Shown in pieces: positions 21,701 through 30,353 of a stretch of 64,000 nt of DNA. This stretch comes from Novilysobacter antarcticus. Lineage in GTDB: Bacteria > Pseudomonadota > Gammaproteobacteria > Xanthomonadales > Xanthomonadaceae. Where the stretch lies: positions 248,001 through 312,000 of the forward strand of contig NZ_JAIEUJ010000003.1 of assembly GCF_019802285.1 (NCBI RefSeq), read 5' to 3'. The notes under the pieces are model-generated. The model had not been told where the DNA came from, searched no databases, and saw only the letters and a program-made list of their open reading frames with translations. The position numbers and the translations under genes were made by a program. Each line of letters starts with the position of its first letter. The stretch's first letter is position 1.

Positions 21701-21797
21701 ACGCGCCGTCCACCGACAGCGCGTACAGGCGCTCGGCGTCACGATACCGGGACAATGCGGCCAGAACGGCCTGGGGAACAGATACTCCGCTGCTCAT
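18753..21797 (-). CDS. vgrG: Type VI spike protein VgrG with DUF2345 and C-terminal extension
   Basis: Trimeric puncturing tip of the type VI secretion system. The start MSSGVSVPQ is chosen because GGAG lies 6 bases upstream, giving 1014 residues; the frame stays open far further upstream, but that part is antisense to the next gene. Layout: gp27-like base (about 1-420, with YCVQYRESDFDFISRLLAEE, a hallmark), gp5-like OB fold (about 470-590, with RIGQEVLVGFLDGDIDRP and VVGALYNG), a repetitive beta-helix/DUF2345 part (about 755-935), and a C-terminal transthyretin-like domain (about 945-1014, starting around YVVRHRATDEPM). The tail probably docks the lipase encoded 7 bp downstream. No other type VI structural genes are in the window. 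Confidence 0.95.
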   Translation of the reverse strand: MSSGVSVPQAVLAALSRYRDAERLYALSVDGASADLIVERWQGRESLSQGFEWWIDALSTDAGLDLDALLGQSATLSTRAADGGRIPRSGLIRQAECVGSDGGLARYRLCLVPWTWLLTQGRHSRVFQDRSVLEIVEAVFDDYAPLANWQVADEVGPFLAEVRPRSYCVQYRESDFDFISRLLAEEGLGWRLQESGKGSHELVLFARSGNGPEDAAAASGGGIRFHRSDATESSDTVQAIGAQHSIAATDITLLSHDYKSMSLAASVPLDENATDVRLESYDPTSAYSFSSQTEATRYAGLLADAARAHSARWVGRSTVRSFRAGQWFALTQAPVSGEAPPELLLVEIRQAGINNLPDAVRDGISELGAAPPMADGDAVAADTGRAESLSTGTGGSSALAADWTGVDAKNWQALWAQAEAVGYANTFIAVPRELPWRSVLADETGLRVNPRPTAPGYQSAIVVGADASPHAAGVTELHSDALGRVRVRFHFQSDQAASTAADSCWLRVAQRYAGPGVGSQFLPRIGQEVLVGFLDGDIDRPMVVGALYNGQGEGGIAPTPGGASASSDANDLFAQAGDHRPSAQGNRAGGNAPAWHGISADTDGHRNAAAMSGFKSKEFGGDGHNRLVFDDTDGQLRLQLATTHAATQLNLGHLIHQADNYRGSFRGEGFELRTDQWGAVRGERGLWISAAANDAEAPAGEHVATLALLRQASQLAGSFNEMATTHHTVRLAAHQGAVTANASRLVEDHAPLEALLASAGTVVTGEEFDAGVEEAPDRSPAGGEDRVPHSGDPILGLTAPAGIGMVAGQSLHWSAGETLTVASGEASNLAIAGDLRIHAGQAIGWLAGAVEGNVTSEPALALVTAEGELDIQAQKDEIKLQSRDQLKVVSANAEVDLAAGKTVRMATSGGASITIEGGNIVIECPGNVTVHAAKKSFIGPAQLSREMNSWPETKFDQNYVVRHRATDEPMANTRVELTRADGARMSLVTDAEGKLPIQKGLGPEKVVIKILGKE

Positions 21798-21909
21798 GTG
21801 CCTCTCCATAGACGGCTCAATACTAGGGCAGTGGTGAGCGCCTTGCATCCAAGGTGGGCGCATCCCGGGCGGCCAGCAGGCACGTGTCGAGTGGGGATTC
21901 CCCGCAAAG

Positions 21910-21941
21910 ACGTGTGGGGCCGGCGGTGGCACCCCACACGT
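21910..21941. repeat. Perfect 10-bp inverted repeat between vgrG and the epimerase gene
   Basis: ACGTGTGGGG (21910-21919) and its exact complement CCCCACACGT (21932-21941) are separated by 12 bases. There is no T run on either side, so it is not a standard terminator. It lies in the divergent gap between vgrG (leftward) and the epimerase gene (rightward) and may be an operator or a transcript hairpin. Confidence 0.5.
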
Positions 21942-22052
21942 GCCCACTGCTGCGTTGCTGATATACAGAAGGCGGGCGGCCTGGGTGGCCATCGGCGACA
22001 AGTCTGTCGGGCGCCCAATCCCACCCGTCCTCTCGCGCGAACGGAGCAGCCA

Positions 22053-23048
22053 GTGACACCGATCAGATTCGCCGATGACGGGCAGCACGTTCTGGTGACC
22101 GGAGCGACCGGCTTTATCGGCCAGGAGCTGGTTCGAGCCCTGCTGGACGACGGCCACACGGTGACCGTGCTGTCGCGTGATCCGGGGCGGGCGCTCTCGA
22201 CATTCGATGGTCGTGTCACGGCCATCGGCAGCATGGCATCGCTGCCGGGTGATCATCGCGTCGACGTCATTGTTAACCTGGCCGGCGCGCGGATCCTCGG
22301 AGCGCGCTGGTCGGAGCGGCGAAAGGAAGCATTGCTGCAGAGCCGGGTCGGCACCACGCGCAGCCTGGTGGAGTGGATCGCGCGCAGCACGCGCAAGCCG
22401 GCGCTCCTGCTGAACGGCTCGGCGATCGGCTATTACGGTGTTCAGCGCCAGGGTGACGACACGCCACTGTCGGAAAACAGTCCGCCGCAGCCGGTCTTCA
22501 TGTCGCTGTTGTGCCAGGCGTGGGAGGCGGAAGCGGCCAAGGCCGCTGACCACGGCGTGCGCGTGGCGTGCATGCGCTTCGGACTCGTCCTGGGGCACCA
22601 GGGCGCGCTGCCGATGATGCTGCTGCCCTTCAAGCTCGGGCTGGGCGGCCGAACGGGAACCGGGCGGCAGTGGTTGTCCTGGATCCACATCCGGGACCTG
22701 CTGCGCGGCATGGCCCATCTCTGGCCGCGCGGCAAGGCTGACGAAGACGACGCGGACAACGCGTCGCCCGCGGCCGTGCACGCCTACAACTTCGTCGCCC
22801 CCGGCGCGATCCATCAAGCCGCCTTCGCGAGCGCCGTGGCCCGCGTACTCCATCGACCCGCGTTGCTGCCCGCACCTGCATGGCCACTGCGCATGGCGCT
22901 GGGCGAGCAGTCCGATCTCGTCCTGGAAGGCCAGCGGGTGGTGCCCACCGCGCTGACCGCCTCGGGTTTTGTCTTCGACTACCCGGATATACGCACTGCG
23001 CTGGCATCGTTGTGCGCACCCCGGCCGTCCGTCGATCGGGTCGGGTAA
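22053..23048 (+). CDS. TIGR01777-family NAD(P)-dependent epimerase/SDR protein (YfcH-like)
   Basis: A 331-residue extended SDR protein. The start is a GTG with CGGAG 6 bases upstream; the frame extends further left without support. The dinucleotide motif is LVTGATGFIGQELVRALL (about 15-32), followed by VDVIVNLAGARI and a YYG-type segment (IGYYGVQRQGDD) in the catalytic region. The C-terminal part has SWIHIRDLLRGM, as in YfcH/TIGR01777 proteins, and ends with the DUF1731-like segment LGEQSDLVLEGQRVVPTAL. Substrate unknown. It starts 255 bp to the right of vgrG and ends 33 bp before purD. Confidence 0.92.
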   Translation: MTPIRFADDGQHVLVTGATGFIGQELVRALLDDGHTVTVLSRDPGRALSTFDGRVTAIGSMASLPGDHRVDVIVNLAGARILGARWSERRKEALLQSRVGTTRSLVEWIARSTRKPALLLNGSAIGYYGVQRQGDDTPLSENSPPQPVFMSLLCQAWEAEAAKAADHGVRVACMRFGLVLGHQGALPMMLLPFKLGLGGRTGTGRQWLSWIHIRDLLRGMAHLWPRGKADEDDADNASPAAVHAYNFVAPGAIHQAAFASAVARVLHRPALLPAPAWPLRMALGEQSDLVLEGQRVVPTALTASGFVFDYPDIRTALASLCAPRPSVDRVG

Positions 23049-23081
23049 AATCGCCGGCCACGCGTCAAGGAACCCACCGCA

Positions 23082-24377
23082 ATGAAAATCCTCGTCATCG
23101 GCTCCGGCGGCCGTGAGCACGCACTGGCGTGGAAACTGGCCCGGTCAGCGCGCGTCTCCGAGGTGCTGGTCGCTCCGGGCAATGCGGGCACCGGGACCGA
23201 GGCCAAGTGCCGCAACGTCGCCTTGGCCGCAACCGACATCGACGGCCTGCTCGAGCTCGCCACCCGAGAAAGCGTTGACGTGACCGTGGTCGGGCCCGAG
23301 GCGCCGCTGGTCGCCGGCGTGGTCGACCGCTTCCGCGCCGCCGGGCAGCGCATCTTCGGCCCCAGCGCCGCCGCCGCGCAGCTGGAAGGCAGCAAGGCGT
23401 TCGCGAAGGACTTCCTCGCCCGCCACGGCATCCCCACCGCGTACTACGCCGTGCACACGGAAGTGGGTCCCGCGCTGGCCTACGTGCGCGAGAAGGGCGC
23501 GCCAATCGTGATCAAGGCCGATGGTCTGGCCGCAGGCAAGGGCGTGATCGTCGCGATGACGCTGGCCGAGGCCGAGGCGGCCATCATCGACATGCTCGAA
23601 GGCAACGCGTTCGGCGCGGCCGGCGCGCGGGTGGTGATCGAGGAGTTCCTCGACGGTGAGGAGGCCAGCTTTATTTCCCTCGTGGACGGCGTCACCGCGC
23701 TGCCGATGGCCACCAGCCAGGACCACAAGCGCGTCGCCGATGGCGACACCGGCCCCAACACCGGTGGCATGGGCGCCTACTCGCCCGCGCCGGTGGTCAC
23801 CGATGAAGTCCACGCGAGGGTGATGCGCGAGGTGGTCGAGCCGACCGTGCGCGGCATGGCGGCCGACGGCATTCCGTTCACCGGCTTCCTCTATGCCGGA
23901 CTGATGATCGACGCCGACGGCGCGCCGAAGGTGATCGAGTTCAACGTCCGTTTCGGCGACCCGGAAACCCAGCCGATCATGCTGCGGCTGCAGTCGGATC
24001 TGTTGGACCTGATCGAGGCCGGCATCGATGAGCGTCTGGATCAGGTGCAGGCGCAATGGGACCCACGTCCGTCGCTGGGCGTGGTGATGGCGGCGGCGAA
24101 TTACCCCGAGACCCCGCGCACCGGCGACGTGATCCATCTGCCTGCGGCGACCCCAAACCCGGACACCGACGCTGGCGTCAGCAAGGTATTCCATGGCGGC
24201 ACCAGGCTGGTCGACGGCAACATCGTGACCGCCGGCGGCCGGGTGCTGTGTGTGTGCGCCTTGGGCGAGGATGTCGCGGCGGCCCAACGCAATGCCTACC
24301 AACTCGTCGACCGGATCAGCTGGGAGGGTGAGTTCCATCGTCGCGATATCGGCTGGCGGGCGATCGCCCGCGACTGA
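23082..24377 (+). CDS. purD: Phosphoribosylamine-glycine ligase
   Basis: ATP-dependent joining of 5-phosphoribosylamine and glycine to give GAR in purine synthesis. The 431-residue protein has the full family pattern: KILVIGSGGREHALAWKLA at the start, VVGPEAPLVAGVVD, an ATP-grasp core with KADGLAAGKGVIVA (about 145-158), the lid EEFLDGEEASF, DHKRVADGDTGPNTGGMGAYSP (about 215-236) and FNVRFGDPETQ (about 287). It is 33 bp after the epimerase gene; no dedicated regulatory element is visible. Confidence 0.98.
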   Translation: MKILVIGSGGREHALAWKLARSARVSEVLVAPGNAGTGTEAKCRNVALAATDIDGLLELATRESVDVTVVGPEAPLVAGVVDRFRAAGQRIFGPSAAAAQLEGSKAFAKDFLARHGIPTAYYAVHTEVGPALAYVREKGAPIVIKADGLAAGKGVIVAMTLAEAEAAIIDMLEGNAFGAAGARVVIEEFLDGEEASFISLVDGVTALPMATSQDHKRVADGDTGPNTGGMGAYSPAPVVTDEVHARVMREVVEPTVRGMAADGIPFTGFLYAGLMIDADGAPKVIEFNVRFGDPETQPIMLRLQSDLLDLIEAGIDERLDQVQAQWDPRPSLGVVMAAANYPETPRTGDVIHLPAATPNPDTDAGVSKVFHGGTRLVDGNIVTAGGRVLCVCALGEDVAAAQRNAYQLVDRISWEGEFHRRDIGWRAIARD

Positions 24378-24476
24378 CCCCGCCCGGTAACCGGGCGACG
24401 GCGACCGTCCCTGCACTCACGGGCCGGACCACCGGATCGGTCTGCTAGGCTCGCCGGCATTCTTTCGGGGACTTTC

Positions 24477-26444
24477 ATGGCAGACGGAACGCCGCTTGAT
24501 CCACCGCCCAGCGGCTCGCACAGCCAGTACGGCCTGCTGCGCGAACGCCGCTTTCTGCCGTTCTTCCTGACCCAGGCGCTGGGCGCGTTCAACGACAACG
24601 TCTACCGGCAGGCCATCATCGGCATGCTGTTCTGGCTGGGGGTCAGCAGCGCCGACAAGACGCTGTACACCAACCTGGCGCCGGCGCTGTTCATCCTGCC
24701 GTACTTCCTTTTTTCGGCCCTCGCCGGACAGATCGCCGAGAAGGTCGAGAAGTCCAAGCTGATCCGGATCACCACCGCGATGGAGATCGCGATCATGTCG
24801 CTGGCCGCGGTCGGCTTCATGACCCAGAACCTGACCGTTCTGCTGGTCGCGCTGTTCTGCACCGGGCTGCAGTCGACCCTGTTCGGTCCGGTGAAGTACT
24901 CGATCCTGCCGGCGGTGCTGCACCCGCGCGAACTGACCGGCGGCAACGGGCTGGTCGAGATGGGCACATCCATCGCGATCCTCGGCGGCATGATCATCGG
25001 CGGCATGGTGTTCAACGCCGCCGGTGACAACGGGCCGTGGGTCGCCAGCGCACTGGTGATCGCTCTTGCCATCACCGGCAACCTGGTCAGTCGGGCGATC
25101 CCGCCCGCCGGCGCCGGCGAGCCCGGCCTGAAGATCAACTGGAACCCGATCCCGGAATCCTTTGCGGTACTGCGACTGGCCAAGAAGCAGTTGGCGGTGC
25201 GCAACGCGGTGCTCGGGGTGTCGTGGTTCTGGTTTGTCGGCACCGTGCTGACCTCGCAACTGCCGACCTACGCCGAGGTCAATCTGGGCGGATCGGCGAC
25301 GCTGTACATCTTCGCGTTGGCGATGTTCTCGGTGGGTACCGGGGTCGGCTCGATGCTGTGCGAGAAGCTGTCGGCGCGCACGGTCGAGATCGGGCTGGTG
25401 CCGTTGGGCGCGTTTGGCATGACCGCGTTCCTGCTCGATCTGGCGCTCGCGCGTCCCGGTGCAGCGAGCCTGTCCGGACTGGACGTCGCAGGCTTCCTGG
25501 CGCAGCCGGGCGGCTGGCGGACCACGATCGACCTGCTCGGCATCGGCCTGTTCACCGGCTTCTTCGTGGTGCCGCTGTTCGCGCTGATCCAGAGCCGCAC
25601 GCCCAAGTCGGAAATGTCGCGCGTGTTCGCCGGGTTGAACATCCAGAACTCCGGCTTCATCGTGCTCGCCGCGGTGCTCGGATTGACCCTGCAACTGCCG
25701 TCGTTCGAGCTGGGCGGCGTGCGGGTGCCGATGCCCGATCTCACCATCCCGCAGGTGTTCCTGGCGCTGGCAATCGCCAACGCGGCGGTGGCGCTGTGGA
25801 TCTTCACCATCGTGCCCGAGTTCCTGATGCGCTTCCTGAGCTGGATGCTGGTGCGCACGCTATACCGGCTGCGGCCCAGCGGCATCGACCACATCCCCGA
25901 CGAGGGCGCCGCGCTGGTGGTGTGCAACCACGTCAGTTATATGGACGCCCTGATCCTGGCGGCCTGCATCCCGCGGCCGGTGCGCTTCGTGATGTATCAC
26001 CGGATCTACAACGTACCGGTGATGCACTGGTTCTTCCGCACCGCGAAGGCGATCCCGATTGCCGGTGCGCGCGAGAATCCAGCGCTGATGCAGCGCGCAT
26101 TCGATGAGATCGACGCGGCGCTGGCGGAAGGCGAGATAGTCTGCATCTTCCCGGAGGGTTCGCTGACCCGCGATGGGGAAATCGCCACGTTCAAGTCCGG
26201 GCTCGAGAAAGTCCTCGAGCGCCGCCCTGTGCCGGTCATCCCGATGGCGCTGCGCGGCATGTGGACGAGCATGTGGAGCCGGCGCAGCGCGCATGCCGAG
26301 GCCGGTGCGCTGGGCCGGATGCGCGCGCCGCGCGGCTTCCGCGCCCGGGTCGAGGTGGTTGCCGCGGCGCCCATGGACGGCGCTGAGGTGGATGCCGCGA
26401 TGCTGGAGGCGAAGGTCCGCGAATTGCGCGGCGATAACGCCTGA
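24477..26444 (+). CDS. MFS transporter-1-acyl-glycerol-phosphate acyltransferase fusion (LplT-PlsC type)
   Basis: A 655-residue fusion. Residues about 20-440 form an MFS transporter of the LplT type with roughly twelve helices, starting FFLTQALGAFNDNVYRQA. Residues about 465-640 form a PlsC-type acyltransferase with the catalytic H-x4-D motif NHVSYMD (about 484) and the phosphate-binding FPEGSLTRDGE (about 560). It resembles the Aas/LplT arrangement that imports and re-acylates lysophospholipids, but the acyl-ACP synthetase (AMP-binding) domain of Aas is absent, so the acyl donor must come from elsewhere. Inner-membrane protein; 99 bp downstream of purD. Confidence 0.9.
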   Translation: MADGTPLDPPPSGSHSQYGLLRERRFLPFFLTQALGAFNDNVYRQAIIGMLFWLGVSSADKTLYTNLAPALFILPYFLFSALAGQIAEKVEKSKLIRITTAMEIAIMSLAAVGFMTQNLTVLLVALFCTGLQSTLFGPVKYSILPAVLHPRELTGGNGLVEMGTSIAILGGMIIGGMVFNAAGDNGPWVASALVIALAITGNLVSRAIPPAGAGEPGLKINWNPIPESFAVLRLAKKQLAVRNAVLGVSWFWFVGTVLTSQLPTYAEVNLGGSATLYIFALAMFSVGTGVGSMLCEKLSARTVEIGLVPLGAFGMTAFLLDLALARPGAASLSGLDVAGFLAQPGGWRTTIDLLGIGLFTGFFVVPLFALIQSRTPKSEMSRVFAGLNIQNSGFIVLAAVLGLTLQLPSFELGGVRVPMPDLTIPQVFLALAIANAAVALWIFTIVPEFLMRFLSWMLVRTLYRLRPSGIDHIPDEGAALVVCNHVSYMDALILAACIPRPVRFVMYHRIYNVPVMHWFFRTAKAIPIAGARENPALMQRAFDEIDAALAEGEIVCIFPEGSLTRDGEIATFKSGLEKVLERRPVPVIPMALRGMWTSMWSRRSAHAEAGALGRMRAPRGFRARVEVVAAAPMDGAEVDAAMLEAKVRELRGDNA

Positions 26445-26467
26445 GGACGGTTCGGGGCCCGGTTTGG

Positions 26468-27391
26468 TCAGCTGACGAAGCCGGCAATCACGAACAGCGC
26501 CAGGACCGCCAGCCACGCCAGCAGGCTGCGCCAGACCAGACTCATAGCGTCGCGTAGCTCAGGCAGGTCCGGCGGCGCGATGCCTACGGCGGGCGCAATG
26601 ATGCCGCTCTCGGTGTCTTCCTCGTCCGACACCCAGACATCGCCCTGCTCGCTCAGCTCACTGTTGACGCTGGCCCGTGCTGCGGCGCCCAGGAACCGGC
26701 TGCTGAGCTGCAACGAGGCACCCTCAGCGTTGCGCCACGCGCTCAGCACACCATCGAAGTTGCCCACCAGCGCCAGTGCCAGGGTCATCAACTGCGCCAC
26801 CGGCCACTCCAGTATGGCCAGCCAGACGCGCGCGCCCTCGCGGGTCGTGGACGGCACGTCACCGGCGATTGGGCCGACTGCGGCGAGCACGCTCAGGCGA
26901 TAGGCGATCGCGCCAACTGGGCCGAGTACCAGGAACCAGAACAGCACGCCGAACCAGCGTCGCAGAGCGTTGCGGAACACCGCCTCCACCAGCCCGGAGC
27001 CACCGCCGGGGGTTTGCGCCTCGGCCACCATCTGCGCGATGCGCTCGCGCCGGCTCGTGCGGTCGGGTGCGTCCAGGATGGCATCGACATCGCGGTCCAG
27101 ATCACGCGGCCCCCAGGACAGGAACAACACCGCCGTACCGAACAACAGGCCGGCCATCCCCCACAGCCCTCCGTCCAACGCCGCCTGCAGCAGGGCGATG
27201 ACCAGCACCGGCGGCAACAGCACCAGCACGACACCCCAGCGACCCCGCCAGAACCCGTCCTCGCCGAAGCGGCCGTTGCACCAGATGATCAGGTCGCGAT
27301 ACCAGCGAAAATTGCGGGCGGTGGCCGCAAACGACGGTGCCAGATGGCCCAGGACGAGCGCCACGATGGTGGCGATCAGGGTGATGGACAT
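26468..27391 (-). CDS. ampE: AmpE-like regulatory signalling modulator, inner-membrane protein
   Basis: A 307-residue protein with an N-terminal segment MSITLIATIVALVLGHL and three further hydrophobic segments (about 50-70, 150-175 and the C-terminal LLAWLAVLALFVIAGFV), matching the CobD/AmpE-like layout. GLVEAVFRNALRRWFGVLFWF is a conserved AmpE region. AmpE accompanies AmpD in beta-lactamase signalling, but no ampD or ampC is in the window, so the resistance role is not shown. It lies 142 bp downstream of nudC in the same direction. Confidence 0.85.
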   Translation of the reverse strand: MSITLIATIVALVLGHLAPSFAATARNFRWYRDLIIWCNGRFGEDGFWRGRWGVVLVLLPPVLVIALLQAALDGGLWGMAGLLFGTAVLFLSWGPRDLDRDVDAILDAPDRTSRRERIAQMVAEAQTPGGGSGLVEAVFRNALRRWFGVLFWFLVLGPVGAIAYRLSVLAAVGPIAGDVPSTTREGARVWLAILEWPVAQLMTLALALVGNFDGVLSAWRNAEGASLQLSSRFLGAAARASVNSELSEQGDVWVSDEEDTESGIIAPAVGIAPPDLPELRDAMSLVWRSLLAWLAVLALFVIAGFVS

Positions 27392-27533
27392 TGGCTGGCT
27401 TCCTCCGGATTCACGGGGTGCGGCTCACGTCGCGCGATGCACGCCGCGCTTCGACTGCGCACAGTTCCCGATTCTAACGGCAGTGCGGGCGCCGGACGCG
27501 CAACGCCGATCGCTGCCGAACGACCGGCAACAC

Positions 27534-28544
27534 TCAGCGTGGCCGGTCCGCGCGCCTGGCGTGCATTGTCCGCAGCCAGCAGTTGGTCAACCAGCGCGAG
27601 ATCGAGATGGTGGGCGACAGGCGCAGGCTCACCCCGTCGTCGATGTCACCGGCGGTGGCTGCACGCACCTCGTCCACACTGAACCAGCGCGCATCTTCCA
27701 GCTCGTCATCGACCTGCGGCTCATCGGGATGAGCCAGGGCGATGAAGCCCAGCATCAACTGACCGGGAAACGGCCACGGCTGCGAGGCGAGGTAGCGGCA
27801 CGCGCGCACGCGCACCCCCGACTCCTCCATGACCTCGCGGGCGACGGTCTGCTCCAGGGTCTCGCCGGGCTCAACGAAGCCGGCCAGCACCGAATACCTG
27901 CGCGGCGCCCATCCCGGCTGGCGACCCAGCAACAAACGCTCGCCGTCGGTCACGGCAACGATCACTGCCGGGTCGGTACGCGGATAATGGTCCTGTCCGC
28001 AACTGTTGCAGCGGCCGAGCCAACCACCGCGTTCGAAGCCGATCTCTCCGGCGCAGACATTGCAGTAGCGGTAGCGGCTGCGCCAATGCTGCAGAGCACG
28101 CGCCTGCGCATACACGCCAGATTCGAACGCCGGCCATTCGGCGGCCGCGGTCCGCAGATCGATGCGTCGGGGTGCGTGCAAGGCCACCAACTTCGCGTCC
28201 AGGCTGAACCAGCCGCGCCCACCGCCATCGATGCCAAGGAAGATCGCCGCGCCGGTGCCGCCGGGTCCCTGGCTGATCTGCATACCGGTGGGCGCGAACA
28301 GGCTGCCGTCGGCTTGCGCAAGCGCGCGGCCATCGTCATCCAGCAGCAGCACGCGGGCATCGGCCCAGAGCGCGGCCAGCGCGGCGGGATCGCCACGCAG
28401 GCGGTCGGCACGGTCCAGCGCCCCGTGGCACTCGGATTGGTCGCCATCGGGCAAAAGCCCGGGCTCACCGCGACGGAACGCGGCGTCGATCTCGCCAAAA
28501 GCGCCCGATTCAACGAATGCGAACGGCGCCCCGTCGCCCGTCAC
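27534..28544 (-). CDS. nudC: NAD(+) diphosphatase / RNA deNADding enzyme
   Basis: Nudix hydrolase that cleaves NAD(H) and removes the NAD cap from RNA. The 336-residue protein has a variable N-terminal part, a four-cysteine zinc ribbon ([11 protein letters not shown] and GRCNSCGQ, about 160-185), the Nudix box [22 protein letters not shown] (about 222-243, split here by description) and the NudC signature SQPWPFP (about 256). The residue after that signature is Gly-Gln instead of the usual x-Ser, a minor departure. Start is GTG, overlapping the erpA stop by 4 bp (GTGA), so both are co-translated. Confidence 0.95.
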   Translation of the reverse strand: MTGDGAPFAFVESGAFGEIDAAFRRGEPGLLPDGDQSECHGALDRADRLRGDPAALAALWADARVLLLDDDGRALAQADGSLFAPTGMQISQGPGGTGAAIFLGIDGGGRGWFSLDAKLVALHAPRRIDLRTAAAEWPAFESGVYAQARALQHWRSRYRYCNVCAGEIGFERGGWLGRCNSCGQDHYPRTDPAVIVAVTDGERLLLGRQPGWAPRRYSVLAGFVEPGETLEQTVAREVMEESGVRVRACRYLASQPWPFPGQLMLGFIALAHPDEPQVDDELEDARWFSVDEVRAATAGDIDDGVSLRLSPTISISRWLTNCWLRTMHARRADRPR

Positions 28545-28930
28545 GCGGCGAAGGACGAGCCGCAGCCGCAGGTGGTCTTCGCGTTCGGATTACGGATCAC
28601 GAACTGCGCGCCGTGCAGGCTTTCGGTGTAATCGACCACTGCGCCCATCAGGTATTGCAGGCTCAGCGGGTCTACCAGCAAGGTCGCGGCGTCGGTTTTC
28701 ACCGCCAGATCGTCGTCGGCCTGCTCCTCGTCAAACTCGAAGCCGTACTGGAAGCCCGAGCAACCGCCACCCTGGATGAACACGCGCAGCTTGAGCGCGG
28801 GGTTGCCTTCCTCGGCCACCAGCTCGGCGGCTTTCGCGGCGGCGGCGGAGGTGAACTGCAGCGCATTGTCGAGCGACTGGTAGCCCGGGGCGCTGTCGAG
28901 GCCCGGCATCGGAATAAACTGACTGTCCAT
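28541..28930 (-). CDS. erpA: Iron-sulfur cluster insertion protein ErpA (A-type carrier)
   Basis: Delivers [Fe-S] clusters to apo-enzymes, including those of isoprenoid synthesis. The 129-residue A-type carrier has the three conserved cysteines: [14 protein letters not shown] (first) and TTCGCGSSF (second and third). The acidic insert FDEEQADDD and the [15 protein letters not shown] segment fit ErpA better than IscA. Its stop overlaps the nudC start by 4 bp. Confidence 0.95.
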   Translation of the reverse strand: MDSQFIPMPGLDSAPGYQSLDNALQFTSAAAAKAAELVAEEGNPALKLRVFIQGGGCSGFQYGFEFDEEQADDDLAVKTDAATLLVDPLSLQYLMGAVVDYTESLHGAQFVIRNPNAKTTCGCGSSFAA

Positions 28931-28989
28931 CCGCTCAGGATGGGGGGTTACCTGCAGGCATTCAAGCTCGCCGCCGCGTTGCGCCCGCT

Positions 28990-29850
28990 TCAGTCAGCTT
29001 CGGCGGGTGCGACACCGCCCTGCGGGCCGTTGCCGATGACCTCCGACCAGTTGAAGGACTCGGTGATCGGCGAGCCCGATCTGGGCTGCAGCTTCACCGT
29101 CACCCGTACCGGGGAAAATCCGTCGGGCAGGAACACGTCGCCCTTGATCTGCTGGAAGTACTTGAATGAGAACGGCGTGCCGTCGGCGTCGTCGCCCTGG
29201 CGCAGGTCGCTCCAGACCAGTTCCTCGCGCTTGCCGTCCAGGGTGCCTTCGATGGCCAGGCTCAGCCGCCCGCTGCTGACCGCGCCGCGGTTGAGGTTCT
29301 GGGTCAGCGTGGTCTGGAACTCCCAGGCGTTGTCGTTCTGCGGGGACATCCGCAAGGCATGCACGGTCAGGCCACGGCGCTGCGACGTCGCGCCCACCAG
29401 ACGTTCGTAGAAGGCCACGTCCGCGCGCAGTCCGGCGATTTCCTCTTCGCGCTCGGCCAGTGCGCCCTGCAGGTCGCGATTGGCGTCGCGGCTGATCTGG
29501 TCGGATCGCGTCAAGGTAGCGACGTTCTGCTGCATCTCGTCCAGGCGTGCCTGCAACTCGTCATTGGCCTGCTCGCTGGCGCTCAATCGCGCATGCACGT
29601 CACCGCCGCCGCCGAGGGTTCGCCACATCCCCCAGCCACCAAACAGCACCGCGACCGCCACCGCAACCCACAGCACCATCGGAGACGGCGCACGCCGGGC
29701 GGCCCACACAGGCTTGCGCTCCGGATTCGGCTCGCGCACGGGCTCCGGCTCGGGCGCGGGCATATCCGTCGGAATGTCCGACGCAACGGTAGGCACGGGG
29801 TCGGCAGGTTCGGCGGGGGTGGGTTCCGAAGGAGATCCGGATGAGTTCAT
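28990..29850 (-). CDS. DUF6776-family membrane protein, paralogue 1
   Basis: A 286-residue protein. A Pro/Glu-rich cytoplasmic tail (1-55) precedes one transmembrane helix (about 58-77, [15 protein letters not shown]), then a coiled coil (about 88-145, with [20 protein letters not shown] and [19 protein letters not shown]) and a beta-rich domain (about 150-270, with [17 protein letters not shown] and [17 protein letters not shown]). The last 180 residues closely resemble the gene at 30354, two genes upstream, so the pair arose by duplication. Function unknown; probable inner-membrane protein with a periplasmic coiled coil. It lies downstream of the bactofilin gene by 67 bp in the same direction. 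Confidence 0.85.
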   Translation of the reverse strand: MNSSGSPSEPTPAEPADPVPTVASDIPTDMPAPEPEPVREPNPERKPVWAARRAPSPMVLWVAVAVAVLFGGWGMWRTLGGGGDVHARLSASEQANDELQARLDEMQQNVATLTRSDQISRDANRDLQGALAEREEEIAGLRADVAFYERLVGATSQRRGLTVHALRMSPQNDNAWEFQTTLTQNLNRGAVSSGRLSLAIEGTLDGKREELVWSDLRQGDDADGTPFSFKYFQQIKGDVFLPDGFSPVRVTVKLQPRSGSPITESFNWSEVIGNGPQGGVAPAEAD

Positions 29851-29917
29851 GGCGGGGTATCGGTCGCTCCGCCCGACGGGGCGTCTGCGGCCAGCCTACC
29901 CCGGCGGTGCTTGAGCG

Positions 29918-30352
29918 TCAGCCGTTAACGGTCGCCAGGCGGGGCATCCCTTCAGCTTCGGCCATCTCTTCGTCGCCGGCGTAGGCGTGCTCGGAATCCA
30001 CGTGCAACAGCCGACCGGTCAACACCGAGCCCGCCGCCATCTGCACCACCTTGTAGTGCACGTTGCCATCCACCCGCGCCTTGGACCCCAGCTCGATGCG
30101 TTCGGTGGCGTAAACATTGCCGTTCACCGTGCCGTTGATCACCATTACCGGTGCGCGCACTTCGCCTTCCACAATGCCGTTGTCGGCCAGGGTGAGCACC
30201 GCTTTCTCCCCGTCGTCGGCGATCAGCTTGCCAATCACGCGGCCCTCAACGTAGAGACCGCCGCTGAAGTGGAAATCCCCGCGGATGACCACCTGGGCAC
30301 CGATGAGCGTGTCGATCTGGCTGGCGGGGACACTCGCCTTCTTCTTGAGCAT
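29918..30352 (-). CDS. Bactofilin (polymer-forming cytoskeletal protein)
   Basis: A 144-residue bactofilin. Start MLKKKASVPASQID is chosen because it follows the upstream stop by one base; the frame is open further left without a site. The centre (about 15-115) is a run of short beta strands with regular Gly and hydrophobic spacing (GDFHFSGGLYVEGRVIGKL, then GIVEGEVRAPVMVINGTVNG), the bactofilin beta-helix. Such proteins form filaments that place wall enzymes or shape the cell. It is flanked on both sides by DUF6776 paralogues in the same transcript. Confidence 0.93.
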   Translation of the reverse strand: MLKKKASVPASQIDTLIGAQVVIRGDFHFSGGLYVEGRVIGKLIADDGEKAVLTLADNGIVEGEVRAPVMVINGTVNGNVYATERIELGSKARVDGNVHYKVVQMAAGSVLTGRLLHVDSEHAYAGDEEMAEAEGMPRLATVNG

Positions 30353-30353
30353 G

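Noticed and set aside
21798..23120. Upstream extension of the vgrG frame
   Set aside because: The extra 441 codons are antisense to the epimerase gene and have no VgrG features; the start at 21797 has a proper ribosome site.
24381..24397. Hairpin CGCCCGG-TAA-CCGGGCG after purD
   Set aside because: Short stem, no T run; too weak to call a terminator.
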